A stretch of DNA of 12,077 nt from Planctomycetaceae bacterium (GCA_015493185.1 WGDQ01000367.1:1-12077), one strand, 5' to 3'; shown: positions 1-7,256, counted from the stretch's first letter. Numbers and translations are program-made. The notes: a model not told the origin generated them from the sequence alone.

Positions 1-387
1 CCAAGGGGCGCGTCCGGTTATTTCGGTCGGTGAAAATGGTGGAAATTTTCGGGCGATTTAGGAGTAGCGATCCGCACAATCACCACGAACGATGCGATTC
101 GCAACGCGCGAACCACGCTACGACGAGTACGGTCGCGACACGACCCGCAGGTCACTGTTTTTGCGCGATCATTGGCCACGCCGGTTGCGGATGCCGATGG
201 TGAAAACCATTCGATCGGCCGAAGTTTCCCACGCCACAGAACGCACACTTTCGGCCTCTGTGCGGCCGCCATCTGCGGACCGAAAGGGGCTTGAGGACCT
301 GCTGGTAATTCGAGGGCAGGACGCGGGTATGCACGCGACGCGGCGAAGCGTGCCACGGAGCGCCAAGGACATCTGCACGTTGCCGAG
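1..387. other. left-edge region with no convincing gene
   Basis: This 387-base stretch lies downstream of the minus-strand CheA gene. Open frames exist on both strands, but their translations are rich in Arg, Ser and Pro, show no recognisable domain and mostly run into the CheA gene in another frame. The only local structure I see is a short inverted repeat at 32-50. No hairpin followed by a T-run was seen on the minus strand to end the CheA transcript. Confidence 0.5.
32..50. repeat. short inverted repeat
   Basis: GAAAAT at 32-37 and ATTTTC at 45-50 are perfect 6-base arms around a 7-base loop (GGTGGAA). It is AT-rich in a GC-rich setting and sits in non-coding sequence. It could be an operator or part of a gene lying left of the window, but a 6-base arm can easily arise by chance. 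Confidence 0.25.
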
Positions 388-2613
388 CTAGGCCTGCTGT
401 TTGCGATGTCGAATGATGTCGGTGATGCTCAACACTAGGGCCAACTGACCGCCGCCCAATGGAGCTACGCCTGCTAGGTTGTCGAGACCAGGGAAAATGG
501 TGCGCAGGCCATTCACCACAACCTGGCGATGACCATAGAGTTGCTCGGCCAGCAGGCAGAGCGTGCCGAAGCGGCATTCGACGAGCACTGCCGGCACTCG
601 CTGGCCGGGGGCGAGTTCCATGTCTGGCAGGTCGAGTACCTCGCTGAGCGACACAGCGTGATAGGTCTCGCCTCGCACGTTGACAACAGTCACATCTTGC
701 ACGCGCTGCAAGCCCTTCGGGTCGACTTCGGCGATCTCGCGAATGTGTTCGAATGGCACAATGAATTGTTGACCGCAATGTTCGAGCATCAGCCCGTCGA
801 TGACGAGCACCGCCTCGCGAAGAGGAAATTCCATCCGGAACGTCGTCCCGACGCCGACTTCGGATTGCAGAATGAGTTCGCCGTTGAGTTCCTGGACAGC
901 CGTGCGAACAACGTCCATGCCGACGCCACGTCCAGAAACGTCCGACACCTTTTCCGCAGTGGAGAAACCAGGATGGAAGATCAGTTCTTGGGCCTGATGG
1001 TCGCTGAGAGCCGCGGCTTCGTCTGGGGAGAGCACGCCTTTTTCAACTGCTTTTTTCCGCATCTTGGCGGGGTCGATGCCTGCTCCATCGTCTTGAATTG
1101 TGATGACAACGTGCGATCGTGTTTTTTCGGCTTTGAGCCAAATGCGTCCTGTTTCTGGCTTGCCGCACTCGCGCCGGACGTCGGGCGCTTCGATGCCGTG
1201 GTCCACCGAATTACGGATCATGTGCGTTAGCGGCGCATCGAGCTGTTCGACAAGGGCTTTGTCGATTTCGGTATCTTCGCCGACGAGTTGCACGTCGACT
1301 TGCTTTTCTAACTGCGAGGCGATTGAACGCGCTAGACGCGGGAAGCGGGAGAACAACCCGGAGACGGCCAATTGCCGTAGCGCGACAAGGCTTTTTTGCA
1401 GAGCGGTCGATTGTTCGGAGAAACTTCGCGTCACCTGACGCATTTCGTCCAAAAGCGGTGAAGGCTGCCCTTCAGCAACCATCCTCGAGTGAAGATCTTT
1501 GAACAACTCGCACGTGATGAATAGGCTCGACACATCCTCAAGGAACTCGTCGAGCTTTTCTTCGCGCACCCGAATCAATCGCGGGCGTCCGCGGTTGGTA
1601 TCGTTGTTTTTGGCACCACGGGCTTCGTTGTTGGGCGACCCTCCACCGCTGGCGGCCGCTTCTTTGCTTTCCTTCGACTTGTCTGAATCGACCTGAAGAC
1701 GAATCACATGCGGGGCGATGTGGTCCCAGGCCACACTGACCAGAGTGGCATCGAGATCGAGCGGGCTGTTGACGATCGTTTTCAGGTCGGAAACAGCTTT
1801 TTGCAGGGCCTCACTGAACTCTTTGTCGCCGGCATCTTTTGCCAACGGCGCGAGCCGCTCCGCAGTTTCAAAAAACTGCGTTACTAGCCGGTCGCCGCTC
1901 TCTCCGGCTTGGAAGTCGACGAACAGCTCGAGCATCGCCAAAACATCTTCGGTAATGTCTCGTTCGCCGATTCGGAATTGCTTCAACCGTAAGTCGGCTG
2001 GTTCCGTGGCCGGTGCCGTGGCGTCGGCGTTCGGATCTGTGGCCGTCGTGTCACCGCCAGAAGCTTCCTGGCGGAACTCCTCGATCAGCTCGGCAAACTG
2101 ATCGGCCCACATTTTCGGGCTGGACCCCGAGTCGGTGGCCGAACGCATTTGCTCTACTAGGTCCATTACGGCCAGGAACAGGCGCTCCTCGCGTCCGACT
2201 TCGACGCGGGCGCTGTTGGACAATTGCGTGATCCGCTCGAGCTGCTGCTGATCTTCAGGTGAAAGCGGATCTGCGGGATCGGCATCCATGATGCCGGCAA
2301 CCATTTCATCGAGTCGATCAATGGCGGCTATGAGCTCGCGCAGCAGGTCGTCGGTCAGTTCGACCTTTTGCTTGCGAATGTCGTCAAGCGTGTTTTCCAG
2401 CCGGTGAGCGAACGTTTTGATTGCCACCAGCCCAAAAAAGCCCGCGTTGCCTTTAATTGAATGGACTGCGCGGAACACCGCGTTGATTGCGTCGGCGTTG
2501 TTTGGATCTTCGTGGAAGGCGCGCAACTCATCTGGCACACTATGGAGCGCATCGCCAGCCTCGGCTGCGAAATCAGCCAGTAGCTCGACAGAATCCTGAC
2601 TTCCTGCGGCCAT
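388..2613 (-). CDS. cheA: CheA-type hybrid-free chemotaxis histidine kinase
   Basis: A 741-residue cytoplasmic kinase that should autophosphorylate on its N-terminal Hpt domain and pass the phosphate to a receiver, probably the one encoded just upstream. Seen in order: Hpt domain about 5-105 with phosphoacceptor His51 in AVHSIKGNAGFFG; a variable helical and Ala/Thr-rich stretch about 110-340; dimerisation helices about 345-420 ending in the FSRFPRLAR signature; HATPase domain about 425-600 with N box HMIRNSVDHG (464-473), G1 DDGAGID (508-514) and G2 GRGVGMD (561-567); CheW-like domain about 600-735. There is no C-terminal receiver. The length is normal for CheA. The ATG lies 4 bases after the regulator's stop, with GGAGAGGA 11 bases upstream, so the pair is probably translated from one message. 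No methyl-accepting receptor or CheW gene is nearby, so the role may be signalling other than classical chemotaxis. Family assignment is firm; the input signal is unknown. Confidence 0.95.
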   Translation of the reverse strand: MAAGSQDSVELLADFAAEAGDALHSVPDELRAFHEDPNNADAINAVFRAVHSIKGNAGFFGLVAIKTFAHRLENTLDDIRKQKVELTDDLLRELIAAIDRLDEMVAGIMDADPADPLSPEDQQQLERITQLSNSARVEVGREERLFLAVMDLVEQMRSATDSGSSPKMWADQFAELIEEFRQEASGGDTTATDPNADATAPATEPADLRLKQFRIGERDITEDVLAMLELFVDFQAGESGDRLVTQFFETAERLAPLAKDAGDKEFSEALQKAVSDLKTIVNSPLDLDATLVSVAWDHIAPHVIRLQVDSDKSKESKEAAASGGGSPNNEARGAKNNDTNRGRPRLIRVREEKLDEFLEDVSSLFITCELFKDLHSRMVAEGQPSPLLDEMRQVTRSFSEQSTALQKSLVALRQLAVSGLFSRFPRLARSIASQLEKQVDVQLVGEDTEIDKALVEQLDAPLTHMIRNSVDHGIEAPDVRRECGKPETGRIWLKAEKTRSHVVITIQDDGAGIDPAKMRKKAVEKGVLSPDEAAALSDHQAQELIFHPGFSTAEKVSDVSGRGVGMDVVRTAVQELNGELILQSEVGVGTTFRMEFPLREAVLVIDGLMLEHCGQQFIVPFEHIREIAEVDPKGLQRVQDVTVVNVRGETYHAVSLSEVLDLPDMELAPGQRVPAVLVECRFGTLCLLAEQLYGHRQVVVNGLRTIFPGLDNLAGVAPLGGGQLALVLSITDIIRHRKQQA

Positions 2614-2617
2614 GGGA

Positions 2618-3112
2618 CTACGATTCCTCTCCTACGGTTGCGGCGGATGAGCAGTCTTGTTCGATGAAGACTTTCTCTATGCGTCGCCGTCGAGATAGTT
2701 CGTCTAGCGTCAGCCACCAGCGGTCTAGCTTGTCAAACGATTTGCTGATGGCGTCGAGCAACGGTTCGATATCGGTAACAGGCTTGAAAATGCACGCCTC
2801 TGCTCCGGCACGCATCGATTCGAGAACGGTTGTCATTGTCAATAGTCCGGTGAGAATGATCACCTGTATTCCGCCGTCGAACGCTTTGATTTGTCGCAGC
2901 AGTTGCATCCCATGCAGTCCCGGCATCGCCACGTCGAGCAGCACAACTCGAAACGCGCCGTCAACGAGTCGATCCATTGCTTTGGTAGGGTCGTGCAGCG
3001 CCGTAACTTCATAGCCGTGCGATGTGAGCCGAGCGTCGACGATGTCGGTTAACTGACGGTCGTCGTCGACGTGCAAGATGGTTCGCTGGATACCTGACCT
3101 TAATTGCCCCAT
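2618..3112 (-). CDS. receiver-domain response regulator (CheY-like) with short C-terminal tail
   Basis: A 164-residue single-receiver protein, first gene of the operon with cheA. Receiver residues are all visible: acidic cluster Asp16-Asp18 (HVDDD), phosphoacceptor Asp60 in VVLLDVAMPG, switch Thr88 (ILTG) and Lys110-Pro111 (FKP). The receiver ends near residue 125. The remaining 40 residues (WWLTLDEL, then RRRRIEKVF) are basic then polar and match no output domain I know. The frame stays open far upstream to 3400. I chose the ATG at 3112 because AGGGG stands 8 bases before it and the receiver begins at residue 10; the upstream in-frame part (rich in Phe/Arg) has no domain. An ATG at 3148 is the alternative. 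Likely partner: the adjacent CheA or the divergent Hpt protein. It probably acts by protein-protein contact, because no DNA-binding domain is present. Confidence 0.9.
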   Translation of the reverse strand: MGQLRSGIQRTILHVDDDRQLTDIVDARLTSHGYEVTALHDPTKAMDRLVDGAFRVVLLDVAMPGLHGMQLLRQIKAFDGGIQVIILTGLLTMTTVLESMRAGAEACIFKPVTDIEPLLDAISKSFDKLDRWWLTLDELSRRRRIEKVFIEQDCSSAATVGEES

Positions 3113-3156
3113 TGGCGAGTCCCCTGTGGGATACGACGTCGAGAACATGCCTGCCG

Positions 3157-3174
3157 CTATTCGAGAAAGAATAG
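3157..3174. repeat. inverted repeat in the response-regulator leader
   Basis: CTATTC (3157-3162) and GAATAG (3169-3174) are perfect 6-base arms around GAGAAA. The centre lies about 53 bases upstream of the regulator start codon, a usual place for an operator or a leader hairpin. There is no T-run, so it is not an obvious terminator. Confidence 0.3.
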
Positions 3175-3366
3175 GTTTCCGTTTTGTGTAGTGACGGACT
3201 TCGAGATAGTCGGCTCGAGAAAAAACGAATGCACGGCTTGAAACGGTGTTGAACGGAGGCGCAACGCGAGGGATTCGGATAATCGGAAGATTCGTTGCCA
3301 GCGTGCCATTGGCGCACGAGCCGAGCCTGGAGAGATAAACGCAAACACGAGGGAGGAAAAAGAAAA

Positions 3367-3423
3367 ATGGATGCGTTGGCCCCGCGAGCGAACGGAGCAA
3401 GCTACGCTACCTTTGGCATGTAG
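3367..3423 (+). CDS. possible 18-residue small ORF with strong ribosome-binding site
   Basis: ATG at 3367 is preceded by GGGAGG (3351-3356) with a 10-base A-rich spacer, one of the best Shine-Dalgarno matches in the window. It opens an 18-codon frame reading MDALAPRANGASYATFGM and stopping at TAG 3421-3423. It lies 166 bases before the Hpt gene on the same strand and could be a leader peptide or a small protein. No family is recognised, no promoter was seen directly in front of it, and so short a frame may be accidental. Confidence 0.2.
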   Translation: MDALAPRANGASYATFGM

Positions 3424-3532
3424 GCTAATGGTCACTGCGCAGGACGGGAGATATCCGGCTGCTGGTGGTCTGCGCTTCGTGTCGAGAGGGAGAGCAAAAA
3501 TCGATCGCGGTCGGACACCGGTTTATCGGAAC

Positions 3533-3563
3533 TTGACCCGGTTGGCCAAGCATTCTCGATAAG
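3533..3563 (+). promoter_or_regulatory. candidate promoter for the Hpt gene
   Basis: TTGACC (3533-3538) is a near-consensus -35 box. The best -10 match is GATAAG (3558-3563) after a long 19-base spacer; nothing better exists at 17 bases. Transcription would start near 3570 and leave a leader of about 20 bases that still includes the AAGGA ribosome-binding site. The -35 is good and the -10 is mediocre. Confidence 0.35.
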
Positions 3564-3589
3564 CAGTTCCAGGTTGAAGGACGTTTTTT

Positions 3590-3919
3590 ATGAGTCAGGC
3601 GTCGCCCCTTACCGAACCGATTTACTCAGAGTTTGGAGACGACCCCGATTTGGGTGAGTTGGTCGAAATGTTTGTCGACGAGATTCCCGACCGCATCGAC
3701 CAGTTGCTGTCGAGCCTTGAAGCCCGCGACTGGGGCGGATTGGAACGAACGGCCCATCAGTTGAAGGGGGCTGCCGGAAGCTATGGATTCGATGCATTGA
3801 CCCCGTGGGCCGCACGGTTGGAGAATGCAGCGCATGAATCGGCCGCTGAAGAGGAAATCCGTCGGGCGACAGAAGAGTTGGTCGCGGTGTGTCGTTTGCT
3901 TCGTTCAGGAACGCCCTGA
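3590..3919 (+). CDS. stand-alone histidine phosphotransfer (Hpt) protein
   Basis: A 109-residue cytoplasmic all-helical phosphotransfer protein. It has the Hpt signature with phosphoacceptor His56 in AHQLKGAAGSYGF, preceded by a FVDEIPDRIDQL helix (28-39) and followed by the ARLENAA helix (75-81). Its length is exactly that of one Hpt domain, with no kinase or receiver attached. Start ATG 3590 has AAGGA about 8 bases upstream. It is transcribed away from the regulator/CheA operon across a 477-base spacer. In a phosphorelay such a protein takes phosphate from one receiver and gives it to another; the neighbouring receiver is a natural donor or acceptor, but pairing is inferred only from adjacency. 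A terminator-like hairpin spans its stop codon. Confidence 0.92.
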   Translation: MSQASPLTEPIYSEFGDDPDLGELVEMFVDEIPDRIDQLLSSLEARDWGGLERTAHQLKGAAGSYGFDALTPWAARLENAAHESAAEEEIRRATEELVAVCRLLRSGTP

Positions 3920-3935
3920 GAATACGCGTTCTTTT
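3907..3935 (+). terminator. terminator-like hairpin spanning the Hpt stop codon
   Basis: AGGAACGC (3907-3914) pairs with GCGTTCTT (3926-3933), with one G-T wobble, around an 11-base loop that contains the TGA stop (3917-3919). The strong part is the 6-base GAACGC/GCGTTC stem, directly followed by TTTT (3932-3935) and then CCC. A short stem and short T-run make it a plausible but weak intrinsic terminator. CGTTC at 3902-3906 offers a competing partner for the same left arm. Confidence 0.4.
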
Positions 3936-4243
3936 CCCTCGGCATATCAACGGCGTGAATTTCGTAGCTTGACCGTCTTGATCCGAACCCGAGAGCAGTT
4001 CGTGGACAGATGCTGCAGAGAGACGCGCAGCAGGAAATATCTGCGCGCCAGCGAAGGGATGGGGCAGCCGCTAAATGGGACCATGGCTGACGGTCGTTCC
4101 CACGCGGGTGAGTGACCCCGTTCTGAGGTCGCGGGATCCAGTCCTGTCGAACAACGAATGGGGCGTACGGAAGATGTTGCTCATCGCGAATTCAATGGGC
4201 CATGTTCTTGCCATTTGACTTGCCGCGTACGAACGGTGGTGGC
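3920..4243. other. convergent intergenic region with no gene
   Basis: A 324-base gap between the convergent Hpt and PGK-like genes. Frames here give arginine-rich translations without domain features. The only clear structure is CGCGCAG (4024-4030) and CTGCGCG (4041-4047), a perfect 7-base inverted repeat around a 10-base AT-rich loop, without a T-run. It could stop or protect transcripts arriving from either side, but nothing proves this. Confidence 0.45.
4024..4047. repeat. GC-rich 7-base inverted repeat
   Basis: CGCGCAG (4024-4030) and CTGCGCG (4041-4047) pair perfectly around the loop CAGGAAATAT. It lies about midway between the 3' ends of two convergent genes, where factor-dependent terminators or 3'-end stabilising hairpins are often found. 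No T-run follows on either strand. Confidence 0.3.
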
Positions 4244-5656
4244 CTACGTCGTGACCTGACGTGAGGACGCCATGCGAAGCGCGGTGACATAGGGGATTGG
4301 CTCGTTGCCCAACGCAGCCAATACAGTGCCGCCCGCGGTGAAAACGTGTGTTACCCAGTCGGGGTGGCCGTATTTCTCCAACGCGGCCCCACCTTCTCCG
4401 CCGCCCACGTACACTTCGATACCCGCGTCTTTCATGCGTTTCAATTGCCGCATGAACCGCTTGGTGCCTTGCTCGAATTGAGGATCCTCGAATTTTCCGA
4501 AAACACCATTGTGAAAGGCAACCGCTGGATCATTGGCCGGGCGAGACGTGGTTTCCTCGATGAATTGGCCAACGGCTTCCTCGAAACGCTGGCTCGATTT
4601 CGGACCAACGTCGAGTTGCTGATCGCCGGGTGAAAGCTGTTCGGCAATCGTGCCGTCAGCTAGGACAAAATCGACTGGCAAAACGAAGTGAATGCCTTTG
4701 GCGCGTCCGTGCTCGATGATACGCCGCGCCTGTTCGATTCGCTCGGGTGGAATGTAATACGGCTTGTCGGCGTGAGCCGGGTCTTCGGCCACGCCGAGGC
4801 AGAATGCTTCTCCGTCGAGTTCGGCGACAGCACGCTTCAATGCCATGGCAAGCGAGCCAGCAGAAATAACCCAGCGAATGCTGCCTCGCTCGATCATGGC
4901 CTGAAGATCATCGAGTTTGTCGATCTTCAGCCCGCTGAAGACGACAAGTTCGGTTTTCAGGCACTGCCTAAGCGGTCCACTGAACTGCCCGTATTCGTAG
5001 CGTCCCATGGCCACTCGCCGCATCGTGGCGGGCACGATCGTGCTGCTGGCATCCAAGCTGCCCGCCGAAAAGGCCTCGTGGACGTAAACCTCGCCGATTT
5101 GCTCGGCCATCTGATTGGCGAGCGACGTCAGGCGTGTGGCGAGTGCGGGCAGCTCATCGGGTGTGGCCTTCCACAAAGCGCGTTCGATCGCATACCTGCG
5201 AGTATTCTCGAGCAAAATAAAACTTCCGGCCGATGCAGAGCTGATGCGGCGCGACGCATCAGAACGAATTGTGAGCGTTTCTTCGTCTAACCAATCTTCA
5301 ATCCACTCGATTGGGCGATCAAGCAACTGCTGAAGCCGGTCGCGTACCTTGGCCAGTGTTCCTTCGGGTTTGCGGCCGATGTGGCCGAAGATTACCTGGA
5401 CCCAGCCGCGCTGTTGTCCGAAGCGAAGCGTTTCCAGCATCGACCGCAGCCGAATGTCGCCCTGCCCGACTTCGGCTCCGGGCTTCGCGTCCACATCGCC
5501 TCGTACCAGAACGACCGTTCCCGATGGAACATCGGCAAGACTGTCGAGCTGAGGGACTTCTGCGATTTGCTGTTCCAGCGGTGGCACGTCGTTTTTCTGG
5601 CCGGCAGTCAACAGTGAACGACACCACGTGATCATGTCGTCAGGCGTGATTTGCAT
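4244..5656 (-). CDS. divergent phosphoglycerate-kinase-like protein
   Basis: A 470-residue homologue of PGK, the glycolytic enzyme moving phosphate between 1,3-bisphosphoglycerate and ADP; usual PGK is about 390-420 residues, and most of the excess is an N-terminal extension of about 40. Family motifs in order: VLVRGDVD (49-56, for VRVDFN), IRLRSMLETL with Arg69, FGHIGRKPEG (90-99, for SHLGRPKG), LLENTRRY (148-155), EAFSAGSLDASST (194-206), FSGLKIDKLDD (240-250), HNGVFGKFE (382-390), VGGGEGGAA (417-425) and FTAGGT (439-444). Kept: Arg52, Asp54, Arg69, His92, Arg95, Arg153, Lys244, Glu390. Changed: the HRAH segment after DAFG is Ser-Leu-Asp-Ala (200-203), and GGGD is GGGE. It may be a working variant, a paralogue with another acyl-phosphate substrate, or non-catalytic. 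Start at 5656 is backed by AGAGGGA about 11 bases upstream; the frame continues to 5776 without domain content. It stands alone. Confidence 0.85.
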   Translation of the reverse strand: MQITPDDMITWCRSLLTAGQKNDVPPLEQQIAEVPQLDSLADVPSGTVVLVRGDVDAKPGAEVGQGDIRLRSMLETLRFGQQRGWVQVIFGHIGRKPEGTLAKVRDRLQQLLDRPIEWIEDWLDEETLTIRSDASRRISSASAGSFILLENTRRYAIERALWKATPDELPALATRLTSLANQMAEQIGEVYVHEAFSAGSLDASSTIVPATMRRVAMGRYEYGQFSGPLRQCLKTELVVFSGLKIDKLDDLQAMIERGSIRWVISAGSLAMALKRAVAELDGEAFCLGVAEDPAHADKPYYIPPERIEQARRIIEHGRAKGIHFVLPVDFVLADGTIAEQLSPGDQQLDVGPKSSQRFEEAVGQFIEETTSRPANDPAVAFHNGVFGKFEDPQFEQGTKRFMRQLKRMKDAGIEVYVGGGEGGAALEKYGHPDWVTHVFTAGGTVLAALGNEPIPYVTALRMASSRQVTT

Positions 5657-6094
5657 GGTTTTCGGATCCCTCTCGTGAGTTTCGACGCGACGGCACGAAT
5701 ACGAAGAAAGGTGGCGAGCACGACCAAACGCTTTGCGTTCGCATTGACTGTTGCCATGCCCGCACGCACCATACACACAATAGCAAACCCTAGCCGGTGT
5801 GGGGAAGCAGTCGCGGAATCCCGCGTTCTAAAAGCCCGCCTCGCGCAGAAAGAAGAGCCGTGTGCGGTGAGTTGCTTCGATCGTTAAATGCGCGGAAGCG
5901 TTGTTTCTGCGCACACGCTATGTTCTAGGGAGTTCGTTTCGAGTCGGTGGCCGCATCGGTGTTTGTATCGCTTTGCCGTGTACCAGTACGATGCACGCAA
6001 ACGCCGAGGCACGAAACCCGATATCGAATGAGGAAGACGCGAAGAGCGGAAATACGGACGACGCACCATACATCACATTTTGGAGACGTGTTCG
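5657..6094. other. divergent intergenic region between PGK-like and dehydrogenase genes
   Basis: A 438-base spacer upstream of two divergent genes. No gene is supported here. A weak promoter for the plus-strand dehydrogenase may be TTGTAT (5963-5968), 18 bases, TACGAT (5987-5992). GTGTGCG (5860-5866) and CGCACAC (5910-5916) are complementary, with an inner TGCGC/GCGCA pair, but the loop is long and no function is evident. I saw no clear promoter for the minus-strand PGK-like gene. Confidence 0.4.
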
Positions 6095-7012
6095 ATGCAG
6101 ACGATTGGGTTTATCGGCCTGGGCAACATGGGTGCACCGATGGCAGAGAACCTGCTACGCGCCGGGTACGACCTCGTGTTTTTTTGCCGGCGCGATGACG
6201 TGGCCGAACGTTTCCAGTCGCTCGGAGGTCGGCGGGTTCAGTCGCCCGCCAAGCTTGCTGAGCAAAGCGATGCCGTGATCACCATCGTGACGGCAGACGA
6301 GCAGGTTCGTGAGGTGGCGCTTGGATCACAAGGGCTGCTGCACGGGGCGAGCGAAGGCAAGATGCTGATCGATATGAGCACAATCGGCCCCGACACAATT
6401 CGTGAAGTGGCCGCAAACCTGAGGACACGTGGCATGTCGGTTCTCGATGCACCCGTTTCAGGCGGTCCGTGGGGGGCAAAAGAGGCGACGCTCAGCATCA
6501 TGGTGGGCGGAGAGAAGAACGATTTTCTCAAGGCCGAACCGCTGCTGAAAACTCTGGGCGATAAAATCTTTCACATGGGGCCACTTGGTGCGGGCCAGAC
6601 GACCAAGCTTGTGAACCAACTGATCGGTGCGGGAATCATGGCTCTCATAGGCGAAGGGTTCGCGCTGGGGCGGGCCGCTGGACTTGATTTGGAGAAACTA
6701 TTCGAGGTGCTTTCTGTTTCGAGTGCAGGCTCAACTCTGCTCGAGGCTCGCGGCAAGAAATTTATTCTCGCCGATCGCTATGAGCCAGGATTCACGACGG
6801 ACTTGATGCGAAAAGACGTGACACTGGCGACGCGGCTGGCTGAATCGCTCGATGTGCCGCTTGGTGTCGGTGCTGAGGTTTTGCAGCAGTATGTGGCCGC
6901 CGTGCGTCAGGGATTCGGGAAAGAGGATTTTGCTTCAGTCGCCAAGGTCGCAGCCAAGGCGGCTGGCGTCTCGCTCGTGGACACTCCGCGGGTGAGCTCA
7001 TCATCCGATTGA
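6095..7012 (+). CDS. NAD(P)-dependent beta-hydroxyacid dehydrogenase (3-hydroxyisobutyrate dehydrogenase / tartronate-semialdehyde reductase family)
   Basis: A 305-residue cytoplasmic oxidoreductase, the normal family length (about 290-305), which interconverts a beta-hydroxyacid and its semialdehyde using NAD(P). Seen: Rossmann dinucleotide motif FIGLGNMGAPMA (6-17); substrate-binding DAPVSGGPWGA (118-128); catalytic Lys171 and Asn174 in GAGQTTKLVNQ; and the C-terminal helical domain with FTTDLMRKD (233-241), where Lys240-Asp241 is family-typical. All key residues are present, so it should be active. Substrate cannot be told from sequence alone: 3-hydroxyisobutyrate (valine breakdown), tartronate semialdehyde (glyoxylate route) or a succinate-semialdehyde-type aldehyde are possible. 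ATG 6095 is chosen over the in-frame TTG at 6080 because GGAG stands 9 bases before it and the Rossmann strand begins at residue 2. It stands alone on the plus strand. Confidence 0.93.
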   Translation: MQTIGFIGLGNMGAPMAENLLRAGYDLVFFCRRDDVAERFQSLGGRRVQSPAKLAEQSDAVITIVTADEQVREVALGSQGLLHGASEGKMLIDMSTIGPDTIREVAANLRTRGMSVLDAPVSGGPWGAKEATLSIMVGGEKNDFLKAEPLLKTLGDKIFHMGPLGAGQTTKLVNQLIGAGIMALIGEGFALGRAAGLDLEKLFEVLSVSSAGSTLLEARGKKFILADRYEPGFTTDLMRKDVTLATRLAESLDVPLGVGAEVLQQYVAAVRQGFGKEDFASVAKVAAKAAGVSLVDTPRVSSSSD

Positions 7013-7160
7013 CCTGAACCAAGCCATGCCAGTGTTTTGGACGTATGATGAGAGCCATCGGCGCGCTGCTACGCCTTTCGCGACGGCAACGCACCGGCGG
7101 CAACCTCGCAGCATCGTGTGAAGCAGAAAAGAGCAAGCGGGGGCAAGGCAGCGCAGTGGT

Positions 7161-7191
7161 GTGGCTATTGCCACTTCTCTCGCTATGAGAG
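7161..7191. repeat. two small tandem hairpins between convergent genes
   Basis: GTGGC (7161-7165)/GCCAC (7170-7174) around TATT is followed 2 bases later by CTCTC (7177-7181)/GAGAG (7187-7191) around GCTAT. Both stems are perfect but only 5 bases. They lie in the 244-base gap between the convergent dehydrogenase and lipoprotein genes and could help end transcription. No T-run follows, so confidence is low. Confidence 0.25.
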
Positions 7192-7256
7192 CCCAGGGGC
7201 GGTCAGTTCCAGTGGAGGACTCTCGTAATGCGTTGCAAATGCCGACCGTGGGTGGA

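Larger units (their letters stand above)
3113..3589. other. divergent intergenic region between regulator/cheA operon and Hpt gene
   Basis: A 477-base spacer that must hold the promoters of both the minus-strand regulator-cheA operon and the plus-strand Hpt gene. Seen in it: an inverted repeat at 3157-3174 in the regulator's leader, a purine-rich block at 3350-3367 containing a strong Shine-Dalgarno-like GGGAGG before an 18-codon frame, and a TTGACC box at 3533 before the Hpt gene. I found no convincing sigma70 or sigma54 promoter for the minus-strand operon. Confidence 0.5.

Noticed and set aside
152..778. 208-codon minus-strand frame overlapping the cheA 3' end
   Set aside because: It lies on the same strand in a different frame over the CheW-like domain of cheA, with an Arg-rich translation and no recognisable motif.
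529..1230. 233-codon plus-strand open frame opposite cheA
   Set aside because: It is fully antisense to the strongly supported CheA kinase and ATPase region, has no domain of its own, and such mirror frames are common in GC-rich coding sequence.
3113..3400. N-terminal extension of the response regulator to 3400
   Set aside because: The extra 96 residues are low in domain character, and the ATG at 3112 has a proper ribosome-binding site just before the receiver.
4688..5290. 200-codon plus-strand open frame
   Set aside because: It is entirely antisense to conserved PGK-like motifs and its translation shows no family features.
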